A stretch of DNA of 11,810 nucleotides, from assembly GCA_016840905.1 (NCBI GenBank), contig JAEORM010000064.1, positions 1 to 11,810 on the forward strand, given 5' to 3'. A program made the position numbers and the translations under genes. The notes below the pieces were generated by a model, which was given only the letters and a program-made list of their open reading frames with translations, ran no database searches and had not been told where the DNA came from. Source of the stretch: Candidatus Gerdarchaeota archaeon. Lineage in GTDB: Archaea > Asgardarchaeota > Heimdallarchaeia > JABLTI01. How positions within the stretch are numbered: position 1 is the stretch's first letter; every line of letters starts with the position of its first letter. This document shows positions 1-6,694 of the stretch, one piece after another.

Positions 1-129
1 ATGAAACGTTCTAAAACGAGAAACGCTGAACCATGTGTTATTTGTCAATCACAGACTAATGCTACTGCAGAAGGCATTGCTGATTCTGAAACTGAATTAA
101 ACCACATGATTGCTAAATTAAAACAATAA
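1..129 (+). CDS. Small CxxC protein, or C-terminal end of a longer gene cut by the window edge
   Basis: A frame opens with ATG at base 1 and runs 42 codons to TAA. The product is small and polar: a basic N-terminus (KRSKTR), one Cys pair (C12 and C15, in CVIC) and a C-terminal stretch with helix character ending in KLKQ. A single CxxC could be half of a metal site or a redox pair, but a second Cys pair would be needed for a zinc ribbon and none is present here. Because the frame is open to the window edge, this could equally be the tail of a larger protein. A hairpin terminator begins at the stop codon, which supports a real plus-strand transcript ending here. I do not recognise a family. Confidence 0.45.
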   Translation: MKRSKTRNAEPCVICQSQTNATAEGIADSETELNHMIAKLKQ

Positions 130-177
130 ATAAGCTTGTTACTTCCACTAGTAATGGCTTATTTTATCGATTTTTTT
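128..177 (+). terminator. Hairpin terminator after the first gene
   Basis: AAATAAGC (128-135) pairs with GCTTATTT (157-164). Inside it, after a small internal loop, TTACT (139-143) pairs with AGTAA (150-154) around a six-base loop. A run of seven T follows at 171-177. The stem starts on the stop codon of the small open frame. Archaeal termination depends mostly on the T-run, so the hairpin may act in RNA 3'-end stability as much as in release. Confidence 0.55.
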
Positions 178-261
178 ATTAGCCTTTCTTATATATATTT
201 TTCAATATTTTAATTTTAGAATATAATTTGGTCAATTTCTGGTCACTTCTTTGCTAAATGT

Positions 262-270
262 TTATTATAA
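262..270 (+). promoter_or_regulatory. Candidate TATA box for the SagB-type gene
   Basis: TTATTATAA lies about 40 bases before the ATG at 312. A transcript starting about 25 bases downstream of it would begin near 292-296, giving a short leader that contains GTGAG (298-302), a partial anti-SD match nine bases before ATG 312. Just upstream, two copies of TGGTCA (229-234 and 240-245) are spaced by 11 bases. Assigned from sequence and spacing only. Confidence 0.35.
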
Positions 271-311
271 TTGACTAAAGTAAGAAGGTAATAATTAGTG
301 AGTTGAACTTT

Positions 312-1040
312 ATGGAATATAGAAAATATCTAAAAAATCCCGATGTTTTTATCGAATCTGACCAACAAAAAGGATTACCGTTACCCCCTATTCAAAAACC
401 TTACCCAGAGGATACGCAGCTTATTGATTTGATTCCACCTGATAAATTCACAATTGGTAATATTCCTTTATTAACAGCAATTAATAATCGTGAAAGTAGA
501 CGTAAATACACTGATGAAGCATTAACATTAGAGGAACTCTCCTTTTTACTCTGGTGCACTCAAGGTGTTAAATCACTTGTTCGTCAGGATTTATTGACAA
601 AACGAACTGTTCCTTCCGGAGGTTGCATGCATCCCTTTGAAACATATTTATTGATTAATCGTGTAGATAACATCCAACCCGGATTGTATCGATATATTGC
701 TGTTGGACATAAATTATTACCAATAAAAACTGATGATCCATCCATGGCTGAAAGAATTGGTGAAATAAATAATGGACAAACATTTGTTGGGAAAGGAGCT
801 GTTGTCTTCATTTGGAGTGTTCGACCATATCGAACTGAATGGCGATATGCAGATGATTCATTAAAAGATATTTTAATGAGTGTGGGTCATATATGTCAAA
901 ATCTCTATCTTGCTTGTGAAGCTATTAACGCTGGTACTTGTGCAATTGTAGCTTATCAGCAAGATCCTTTGGACCAATTTATTGGTGTTGATGGCTATGA
1001 TGAAATAGCCCTTTATGTTGCTCCTGTAGGAAAAATTTAG
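312..1040 (+). CDS. SagB/ThcOx-type FMN-dependent dehydrogenase (nitroreductase fold), stand-alone
   Basis: A 242-aa single-domain protein of the SagB/ThcOx branch of the nitroreductase superfamily. Family members bind FMN; those in peptide-modifying clusters oxidise thiazolines or oxazolines to azoles, while many stand-alone homologues have unknown substrates. Visible signatures are NRESRRKY at residues 59-66 (phosphate-binding arginines), RTVPSGGCMHPFETYL at 98-113, GLYRY at 124-128, the helix VGHICQNLYLACEAINAG at 191-208 and the terminal APVGK. There is no signal peptide, so it is cytosolic. Length fits a complete domain. No YcaO cyclodehydratase, E1-like protein or precursor peptide is visible in the window, so azole formation should not be assumed. 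A TTG at 303 would add three residues; ATG 312 was chosen for codon and leader spacing. A YhhN-like gene follows 34 bases later and is probably co-transcribed. Confidence 0.88.
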   Translation: MEYRKYLKNPDVFIESDQQKGLPLPPIQKPYPEDTQLIDLIPPDKFTIGNIPLLTAINNRESRRKYTDEALTLEELSFLLWCTQGVKSLVRQDLLTKRTVPSGGCMHPFETYLLINRVDNIQPGLYRYIAVGHKLLPIKTDDPSMAERIGEINNGQTFVGKGAVVFIWSVRPYRTEWRYADDSLKDILMSVGHICQNLYLACEAINAGTCAIVAYQQDPLDQFIGVDGYDEIALYVAPVGKI

Positions 1041-1074
1041 TAAATTCCAAGCATTGAAGTATATATGATAATTA

Positions 1075-1836
1075 ATGGGATCGATGAATATAAGTTACAT
1101 TATCATATATACCTTTGCTGTCCTTATTACAAGTATTATTTACATTCTATTGTATAGTAGTAAAAGACAAGAATTTCTTACTTCTGCTGAAAAGATACAA
1201 AAAATACCTACCTTAGCAATTAGATTAGGTAAGATAATTCCAACACTCATTGTATTATTTTTCGTTATTTTCTCTGTACCCCAATTTGATATTTTTTTCA
1301 TTATGATCATTATTACCTTTATCTTTTGTTTATTAGGTGATTTAGGAATAATATTTAATGTATTTCTTGGATTAGTACTCTTCTTTACAGCTCATAGCTT
1401 ATTCTTTGCATCATATTTGACTCAGATTTTAAAATTTGATGTCTCTCAATTACTTTCAAATGGTACTTTTATTGCTCTTGGGATATTCATTGTGGTTTCC
1501 TTAATAGTAGCTGTTCTGATTATTCGGTATATGAATAATAAAATAAATGAAAATCATTCAAAACCCTGGAAGATAAAATTAGCACTATTTTCCTACCTAA
1601 GTATTCTATTTCTTCATAGTATTTCTTCATTCATTATAGCATATAATTACTTCAAAATAAAACCAGGGATTATTGTAATCTTTATTGGCAGCATACTCTT
1701 TTTTGTTTCAGATTTCCTCATTTCTGTCAGGGAATTCCATCATAAACAGAAATATTCAGTTCTATATATCATGTCCACCTACTATTCTGCTTTATTACTC
1801 ATTTCGTTTATTACTTATTTTTATCAAACAATCTAA
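1075..1836 (+). CDS. YhhN/TMEM86-family integral membrane protein (lysoplasmalogenase-like)
   Basis: A 253-aa protein with about eight hydrophobic helices. The family pattern is recognisable: KIIPTLIV at 53-60, the LLGD motif at 86-89 followed by a helix with FFTAH (103-107), the hallmark GSILFFVSDFLISVREF at 205-221 with S212-D213, and a last helix with YYSALLLIS. In characterised animal and bacterial members these polar intramembrane residues support hydrolysis of the vinyl-ether bond of lysoplasmalogens. Usual family length is roughly 210-230 aa, so this is slightly long, mostly at the N-terminus and in the 152-165 loop. ATG 1084 (Met4) is an alternative start. Expected location is the cytoplasmic membrane. 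Substrate is unclear, since archaeal membranes are mainly isoprenoid ether lipids. Family assignment is good; activity is inferred. Confidence 0.75.
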   Translation: MGSMNISYIIIYTFAVLITSIIYILLYSSKRQEFLTSAEKIQKIPTLAIRLGKIIPTLIVLFFVIFSVPQFDIFFIMIIITFIFCLLGDLGIIFNVFLGLVLFFTAHSLFFASYLTQILKFDVSQLLSNGTFIALGIFIVVSLIVAVLIIRYMNNKINENHSKPWKIKLALFSYLSILFLHSISSFIIAYNYFKIKPGIIVIFIGSILFFVSDFLISVREFHHKQKYSVLYIMSTYYSALLLISFITYFYQTI

Positions 1837-1847
1837 AATGATTGATG

Positions 1848-1885
1848 TTGTGGATTAAATCACAAGATAGATTATTTTTATTTTT
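1848..1885 (+). terminator. Weak hairpin plus T-rich tract after the YhhN-like gene
   Basis: TTGT and GAT (1848-1851, 1853-1855, with one bulged G) pair with ATC and ACAA (1859-1865) around TAA. A T-rich stretch follows (1872-1885). It lies 12 bases past the TAA and before a new promoter, which fits the end of the sagB-like/yhhN-like transcript. The stem is short, so the T-rich tract may be the real signal. Confidence 0.35.
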
Positions 1886-1939
1886 CAATGTAGTAAATAA
1901 TATTCAATCAACTAAGATTTAGTTATTAACAAAGTAATA

Positions 1940-1948
1940 TTATAAATA
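1940..1948 (+). promoter_or_regulatory. TATA box for the ZIP transporter gene
   Basis: TTATAAATA lies about 45 bases before ATG 1989. The expected transcript start near 1968-1972 leaves a leader of about 20 bases containing GTGAG (1976-1980) eight bases before the ATG. The identical nine bases occur on the minus strand before the zinc-ribbon/LURP-one gene (5158-5150), which strengthens the call as a promoter motif of this genome. Confidence 0.5.
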
Positions 1949-1988
1949 GGAAGAACATAAGAAATTATGAGAATTGTGAGTAACTCAT

Positions 1989-2894
1989 ATGGTGTTGAAA
2001 ATGAATCCAATTTTATTGGCTTTTCTACTTACTAGTTTTGCAGGATTATCAACTGGTTTAGGTAGTGCTATACCTTTTTTCTTTAAATCATTTAAAAAAT
2101 CTTATTTAGCTTTTTTCCTTGGGTTGTCAGGTGGAGTAATGATATTAGTTTCATTTATGGAGCTTTTACCAAAAGGTATCAATAGTCTTGATTCCAATAA
2201 AGTCTATTGGGCCTATATCGCTTTCTTTGGTGGGATGGCAATTGTCGTTCTGCTTGATTTCCTTATTCCCAAAGAGAAAAATCCCCATCATATGACACGA
2301 GAAGAAGATATCGTTTCTACTATCCAGAAAGAATGTAAGGAGGGTATTTCTTGCGAGGATGAACCAATACCAAATACTCGAGTTGAACAAATATCTCCTA
2401 TAGAAGAAAAGGATCCTGAAAAAGCCCTTAGAAGAACAGGTATACTTACGGCAGTAGCTATAGCGATCCATAATTTCCCAGAAGGAATTGCAACTTTTGC
2501 TACCACTTTGGGTGATCCATCACTAGGAATTACCATTGCTATTGCAATAGCGATACATAATATTCCTGAAGGGATTAGTGTTTCAATACCTATCTATTAT
2601 GCTACTAAAAATAAGTGGAAAAGCTTTGGATTATCATTTGCTTCTGGTATAGCTGAACCTATTGGTGCGCTTATTGCTTTTGGTATAATCAAAATTTTTG
2701 TGAGTGATCTTTTAATAAATGACCTAGTTATAGGTATTAGTTTAGCAGTTATTGCTGGTATAATGGTGTACATTTCTATTGACGAGCTTATTCCAGTTGC
2801 TCGAGAGTATGGCAAAGGCGATGTTGTAATGGCTGGTGTAGTTACAGGAATGGTCATCATGGCAGCTAGCTTGGTTTTGTTCAAACTGATTTAA
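1989..2894 (+). CDS. ZupT-type ZIP family divalent metal transporter
   Basis: A 301-aa ZIP permease that moves zinc, iron or related divalent metals toward the cytosol. The binuclear metal-site signatures are intact: HNFPEG at 161-166 in helix 4 and HNIPEG at 190-195 in helix 5, with the ZupT/GufA-type SGIAEPIGA at 219-227 and SIDELIP at 263-269. SFMELLPKG (55-63) marks helix 2. Eight hydrophobic segments are visible. The loop between helices 3 and 4 (about 94-150) is long and charged and carries H100, H101, C116 and C122, possible metal-sensing or handover ligands; it accounts for most of the extra length over the roughly 257-aa E. coli ZupT. Which metal is carried cannot be read from the sequence. 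ATG 2001 (Met5) is an alternative start. Its last 14 bases overlap the convergent MFS gene. Confidence 0.92.
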   Translation: MVLKMNPILLAFLLTSFAGLSTGLGSAIPFFFKSFKKSYLAFFLGLSGGVMILVSFMELLPKGINSLDSNKVYWAYIAFFGGMAIVVLLDFLIPKEKNPHHMTREEDIVSTIQKECKEGISCEDEPIPNTRVEQISPIEEKDPEKALRRTGILTAVAIAIHNFPEGIATFATTLGDPSLGITIAIAIAIHNIPEGISVSIPIYYATKNKWKSFGLSFASGIAEPIGALIAFGIIKIFVSDLLINDLVIGISLAVIAGIMVYISIDELIPVAREYGKGDVVMAGVVTGMVIMAASLVLFKLI

Positions 2895-4356
2895 TTTCAG
2901 AAATTTGACTATCTAATGAACCAAACTCGTTCTTTGCCTTAAGAGCTCGTTCTTCTTCTATTTGTTGAGGGGTTTTGAAACCAAATTTCTTTTTCACATA
3001 AATTAGAAGCAAAAGTGGGATGAGTGATAAAATAATCAGTAAGAGGTATTCATATGGTAACGAATAATTTTGATCAACCATCACTCCAAAAATAACTGGA
3101 ACTGTTGCTGAGAAAGCTGTCATAAGTGCAGTAATTACTCCATATACTGAACTTAATATTTCGAGAGGAATTATTTCTGCTAAAATTGAATTTGATGATG
3201 GATTCCCAAAGTAAAATGATGATGCTAAAAATACAAAAAGTAGGATTGCTACTATACCTAATCCGGTTGTGGTGGTTGTATTCGTTAATGTTAAGGCTCC
3301 TATGAAAACAACTACTCCCACAGCAGCAGTGGTAGTTGCTACTTTGGACCAGAGGAATGTTTTCAAACTTCCAGCTTTTATTGAAACAAATCCACTTATT
3401 AAGGCAGCTATCCCCCCAGAAGCTAGCACTAACGACATGATTAATGCAGAACCCATTTTTGAGTAACCAAAACGATCTTCAAAAATAAATGATGTGAAGG
3501 TATTTACCAATCTAAAAATCCCTGTACGGATAATTTGTGCTACCACTAGAGCAATAAATGGTAGGCTAATAAATCCTAATAATTTCTTGTTAATTTTAGA
3601 TTTCTTCTGATCTATCATATTTGTATTGTATACTCTTTCACCAATGACAGCTATTTTTTGCGGTTGATAATGTAAGTGTTTCTTGCTTAATAGAAGGAAG
3701 GTGATTAAAATAGGGATGCAAACCAATCCAAAAATACCAAAAATCAAAGTAGCTGTTCTCCAACCCAACCAATTGGAAAAACCTAATGTAGCTATTGGTG
3801 TAACGATTGAACCAATATTACCAAAGATGAGGTTTATACTGTGTGCTAGATTTCTGTTAGCACCAACTTCTTGTGAGAGGACTGGTAAAGCGATTGGATG
3901 AAATACTGATGAACCTACTCCAACAACAACTCCAGCAGTTAAAAGAACACCAAAAGAATTTGCTACGTATATTATAAACGTGTGACTAACAATTAATATG
4001 AAACCTATAGCAATGAGCTCAAAACGCCACTTCCTAACCATATCACCTGCAAATCCGATAATAATTGTTAATGGTATTGTTACTAGAACAATTGTCATAG
4101 AGATAATACCTATTTGAGTATAAGATAAGAAGTTGACATCTTCACGGATGATTTGACATAAAATAGGTAAAAAGTAAGGATAAATGTGGGCCATAGTATG
4201 AAACAGATTTAGCGGCATTAAAAGCTTAAAATTCTCTTTTTGTAACATAAAGTATTCATCGACATTCAACTCTGATTCATTATTAAAAATATTTTGACTA
4301 ATAAAATTAAATTGAATGAATGGAGAGGATACATAAAAAAATTGGTTAGAAAACAT
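2881..4356 (-). CDS. MFS transporter, fosmidomycin-resistance (FSR)-like
   Basis: A 491-aa, 12-helix major facilitator protein in the cytoplasmic membrane. The N-half resembles FSR-type carriers: HTMAHIYPYFLP at 53-64, LSYTQIGI at 77-84, a loop 2-3 motif GFAGDMVRKWR at 101-111, GVGSSVFHP at 146-154 and GNIGSIVTPI at 179-188. A cytosolic loop of about 35 residues (224-260) separates the halves, and a charged tail follows residue 455. An outer loop has the Thr-rich run LTNTTTTTG. Its ATG directly abuts the TAG of the upstream zinc-ribbon/LURP-one gene, so translation is probably coupled. The first 36 residues are Phe-rich and precede the part that looks like the family; Met37 (base 4248) is a possible alternative start. 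Substrate is unknown; fosmidomycin or other drug export is only a family association. Confidence 0.82.
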   Translation of the reverse strand: MFSNQFFYVSSPFIQFNFISQNIFNNESELNVDEYFMLQKENFKLLMPLNLFHTMAHIYPYFLPILCQIIREDVNFLSYTQIGIISMTIVLVTIPLTIIIGFAGDMVRKWRFELIAIGFILIVSHTFIIYVANSFGVLLTAGVVVGVGSSVFHPIALPVLSQEVGANRNLAHSINLIFGNIGSIVTPIATLGFSNWLGWRTATLIFGIFGLVCIPILITFLLLSKKHLHYQPQKIAVIGERVYNTNMIDQKKSKINKKLLGFISLPFIALVVAQIIRTGIFRLVNTFTSFIFEDRFGYSKMGSALIMSLVLASGGIAALISGFVSIKAGSLKTFLWSKVATTTAAVGVVVFIGALTLTNTTTTTGLGIVAILLFVFLASSFYFGNPSSNSILAEIIPLEILSSVYGVITALMTAFSATVPVIFGVMVDQNYSLPYEYLLLIILSLIPLLLLIYVKKKFGFKTPQQIEEERALKAKNEFGSLDSQISEIKSV

Positions 4357-5091
4357 CTAACCTTTATTTTGGAAGTACATATAATCAATTGCTACTGCAT
4401 AAGCCAAAGCAATTAAAGGATCAATTATTTCACTTACAACTACTCTGAATTGGTCTCGCCAAGTGAACCATTTTTTATCAACTGTTAAGAGTAATCTTCC
4501 CTGAGGATCTACTGCTTGCCAATTCGTTTTAACCCAAAGTTGTTCATTAGGAAGGCCTATCAATTGCTTTTGATGGTTATAGAGTTCCCATGTTCTTTTC
4601 AGAAAACCAAATTTACCTTTTATTGCTCCTCTGAAGTTTCCTGCATGATCATAAATTTCAAATGATTTATCTTGAATACTAAAAACTGTAGGATTACCTT
4701 TTACCTTTGCTACATGAGCACCATTAGCATCAAAGAAATCAAATTCTCCACCCCAACTTATGATCTTACCCCGTATTTCACCCATTTGTTGACCCGTGAC
4801 ATTATAAATTGTGTATTTCGGTCCCCAACTGAAAAATGCTTGAATAACAAGATATTCTCGATGACGAAACATAGGAATGTTATTTCTCCAAGCAGGTGGA
4901 AGCATTGGAGGTGCTAGTGGTGGAGGGCTTGGATCTATTTTATAAGCAGGTGCTTTCTTTCCTCCTGCTTCTATCGCATCTGCATGTGTTTGAAATGAGT
5001 GGCATCCCTGGCAATAATAGTCACCAAACTCGGATAAAAATTGTACCTGTTCTCCACAAAATTTACAATAATGTATTTGACTATCTGACAA
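4357..5091 (-). CDS. Zinc-ribbon plus LURP-one/scramblase-like (tubby-fold) protein
   Basis: A 244-aa protein with three parts. Residues 1-32 form a zinc ribbon (C9/C12 and C27/C30). Residues 45-67 are a Pro-rich linker. Residues 75-240 are a repetitive beta-rich domain of the LURP-one-related/phospholipid-scramblase (tubby C-terminal-like) fold, with repeated units such as KYTIYNVTGQQMGEI, FDFFDANGAHVAKV, FEIYDHAGNFRGAI and WELYNHQKQLIG, ending in the typical hydrophobic helix DPLIALAYAVAIDYMYF (224-240). Members may bind lipids or sit at membranes; biochemical function is mostly unknown. The start is TTG: there is no in-frame ATG between the upstream stop (5098-5100) and the ribbon, and GGAG at 5104-5101 is nine bases away. 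It is followed without a gap by an MFS gene, suggesting a shared membrane task. Confidence 0.8.
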   Translation of the reverse strand: MSDSQIHYCKFCGEQVQFLSEFGDYYCQGCHSFQTHADAIEAGGKKAPAYKIDPSPPPLAPPMLPPAWRNNIPMFRHREYLVIQAFFSWGPKYTIYNVTGQQMGEIRGKIISWGGEFDFFDANGAHVAKVKGNPTVFSIQDKSFEIYDHAGNFRGAIKGKFGFLKRTWELYNHQKQLIGLPNEQLWVKTNWQAVDPQGRLLLTVDKKWFTWRDQFRVVVSEIIDPLIALAYAVAIDYMYFQNKG

Positions 5092-5100
5092 TTCATTCTA

Positions 5101-5104
5101 CTCC
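5101..5104 (-). promoter_or_regulatory. Shine-Dalgarno site that fixes the TTG start of the LURP-one gene
   Basis: On the minus strand GGAG is followed nine bases later by TTG (5091-5089). A nearer ATG (5096-5094) is only four bases away and lies in another frame, which does not encode the zinc ribbon, so the SD spacing favours TTG. Confidence 0.55.
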
Positions 5105-5149
5105 TAAAAGATAGTTGCTAAAATATTAATTGCTTTATTTTAATTTAAA

Positions 5150-5158
5150 TATTTATAA
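5150..5158 (-). promoter_or_regulatory. TATA box for the LURP-one/MFS operon
   Basis: On the minus strand this reads TTATAAATA, identical to the box before the ZIP gene. The expected transcript start is about 5127, giving a leader of roughly 36 bases that contains the GGAG ribosome site. It lies between the rtcB terminator and the LURP-one start, so the two-gene operon has its own promoter and is not simply read-through from rtcB. Confidence 0.5.
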
Positions 5159-5184
5159 TTTAAAAAGACTAAATTGGTATTCTT

Positions 5185-5220
5185 AAAAAGGAAAAAAAAG
5201 GTTAAATGAAAATTAACCTT
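5185..5220 (-). terminator. rtcB terminator hairpin that includes the stop codon
   Basis: Read on the minus strand, AAGGTTAA (5220-5213) pairs perfectly with TTAACCTT (5205-5198) around a seven-base loop, followed by eight T (5199-5192), CC and five more T. The TAA stop codon (5215-5213) is part of the 5' arm. This is the clearest hairpin-plus-T-run in the window. Confidence 0.7.
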
Positions 5221-6661
5221 TAACCACAGCAATTGGTTTTAAACGAACAACCTTCTTACCAATGCCAACATTATGACTGACGTTTGCTACAGAATCAATA
5301 TCTTTGTAAACACCAGGGGCTTCCTCTGCAATAACTTTGGGATTGGTTGCTTTGATTTGAATACCTTTGGCTTTCAGTTCATCAATTATGGTTGCTCCCC
5401 AAAATTGTTTCAAAGCACCACTTCTGCTTAAAACTCTACCAGCTCCATGAGCTGTGCTTCCAAAGCTAATTTCCATTCCTTTTGGTTGTCCTATTAAAAC
5501 ATAGGATGCTGTGCCCATACTTCCAGGTAAAATAACTGGTTGTCCAATAGAACGATATTTTTGTGGAACTGCTGGATGATCAGCTGGAAATGCTCGAGTA
5601 GCTCCTTTTCGATGAGTAATAACTGTACGTTTTTTACCTTCAATAATATGGTCTTCTTTTTTAGCAATATTATGAGCTACATCATAAACCAAATGCATAT
5701 CAAGTTCTTCTGCTGAACGCTCAAATCGTTTTTCAAATGTTTCTCTAACCCAGTGCAGGATCATTTGTCTGTTTCCCCAGGCAAAGTTTGCTCCACAAGC
5801 CATTGCTTTTAGATAATTTTGTCCATCTTCACTTTGAATTGGTACACATGCTAATTCACGATCAGGTGGGTTCAAATTATATTTAGGCATTTTTTGTTCT
5901 AATTGTCTTAGATAATCTCCACAAATTTCATGACCTAACCCTCTACTACCTGTATGAATCATTACTAATACTTGATCTTTTTCAAGTATACCCATCGCTT
6001 TAGCCAAAGTTTCGTCGTATATTTGATCAACATATTGAATTTCTAAAAAGTGATTTCCACTTCCTAGACTACCTGCTTGAGGCATTCCTCGAGAAATAGC
6101 TCGTTCTGAGACTGCAGAAGGGTCAGCATTTGCCATAGCACCGTTTTCTTCACAATGTTCAATATCTTCTTCCCAACCTAATCCTCGTTTAACACAATAT
6201 TTTGCTCCTTCTACGAGTAGTTCATTTAGCTCATTACGAGATAAATGAATTTTAGCTTTAGAGCCTACTCCTGCAGGAACGTTATCATACATTTCTTCAG
6301 ATAATTTCTTTGCATGAGGTAATACTTCTTTCTTAGTTAGATTGGTTCTTACTAAACGTACACCACAATTAATGTCATACCCTACTCCACCAGGACTAAC
6401 AACACCCTCGTTATAATCAGTTGCTGCAACACCACCAATTGGAAATCCATAGCCCATATGCCCATCGGGTAAAACAAGAGAATTTTTGTAAATACCAGGT
6501 AACCAAGCAACATGAGTTGCTTGTAGGAACATTTTCTCCTCCATTCCTTTAATGAGTTTTTCATCTGCAAAAATTCTTACAGGAACTTTCATGTAGCTTT
6601 TCTCGCTTTTAGGAATTTCATAAATATTATCAGCAATTTTTTTGGGTAAAATTGGTGCCAT
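5213..6661 (-). CDS. rtcB: tRNA-splicing / RNA-repair ligase RtcB
   Basis: A 482-aa GTP- and Mn-dependent RNA ligase that joins 2',3'-cyclic phosphate (3'-phosphate) ends to 5'-OH ends, needed for tRNA exon joining in archaea. Length matches the roughly 481-aa Pyrococcus enzyme. Active-site residues are all visible: D96 and C99 in GYDINCGVR, H204 in SGNHFLE, H236 in VMIHTGSRG, H330 in VYDVAHN, and the guanylate-accepting H405 in STAHGAGRVLSR. The conserved LPDGHMGYGFPIGGVAA lies at 64-80. Several archaeal rtcB genes carry inteins; this one is uninterrupted. No archease gene, its usual activator, is within the window. The gene stands alone with its own TATA-like element and terminator, divergent from purA. 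Confidence 0.97.
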   Translation of the reverse strand: MAPILPKKIADNIYEIPKSEKSYMKVPVRIFADEKLIKGMEEKMFLQATHVAWLPGIYKNSLVLPDGHMGYGFPIGGVAATDYNEGVVSPGGVGYDINCGVRLVRTNLTKKEVLPHAKKLSEEMYDNVPAGVGSKAKIHLSRNELNELLVEGAKYCVKRGLGWEEDIEHCEENGAMANADPSAVSERAISRGMPQAGSLGSGNHFLEIQYVDQIYDETLAKAMGILEKDQVLVMIHTGSRGLGHEICGDYLRQLEQKMPKYNLNPPDRELACVPIQSEDGQNYLKAMACGANFAWGNRQMILHWVRETFEKRFERSAEELDMHLVYDVAHNIAKKEDHIIEGKKRTVITHRKGATRAFPADHPAVPQKYRSIGQPVILPGSMGTASYVLIGQPKGMEISFGSTAHGAGRVLSRSGALKQFWGATIIDELKAKGIQIKATNPKVIAEEAPGVYKDIDSVANVSHNVGIGKKVVRLKPIAVVKG

Positions 6662-6694
6662 TTTTAATCAACATTTTTCTTTTTTTTAGGTTTG

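Noticed and set aside
303..1836. Azole-modified peptide (thiazole/oxazole) biosynthesis cluster around the SagB-type gene
   Set aside because: No YcaO, E1-like or precursor peptide gene is visible; the only partner is a YhhN-like membrane protein.
2166..2884. Three minus-strand open frames inside the ZIP gene
   Set aside because: They are antisense to the conserved ZIP motifs, with no plausible start signals or protein features.
4672..5114. Plus-strand open frames antisense to the zinc-ribbon/LURP-one gene
   Set aside because: They are short, mutually overlapping, lack SD sites and lie against a well-supported domain protein.
5213..6661. Intein in rtcB
   Set aside because: The protein has normal length with all active-site motifs contiguous; no insertion.
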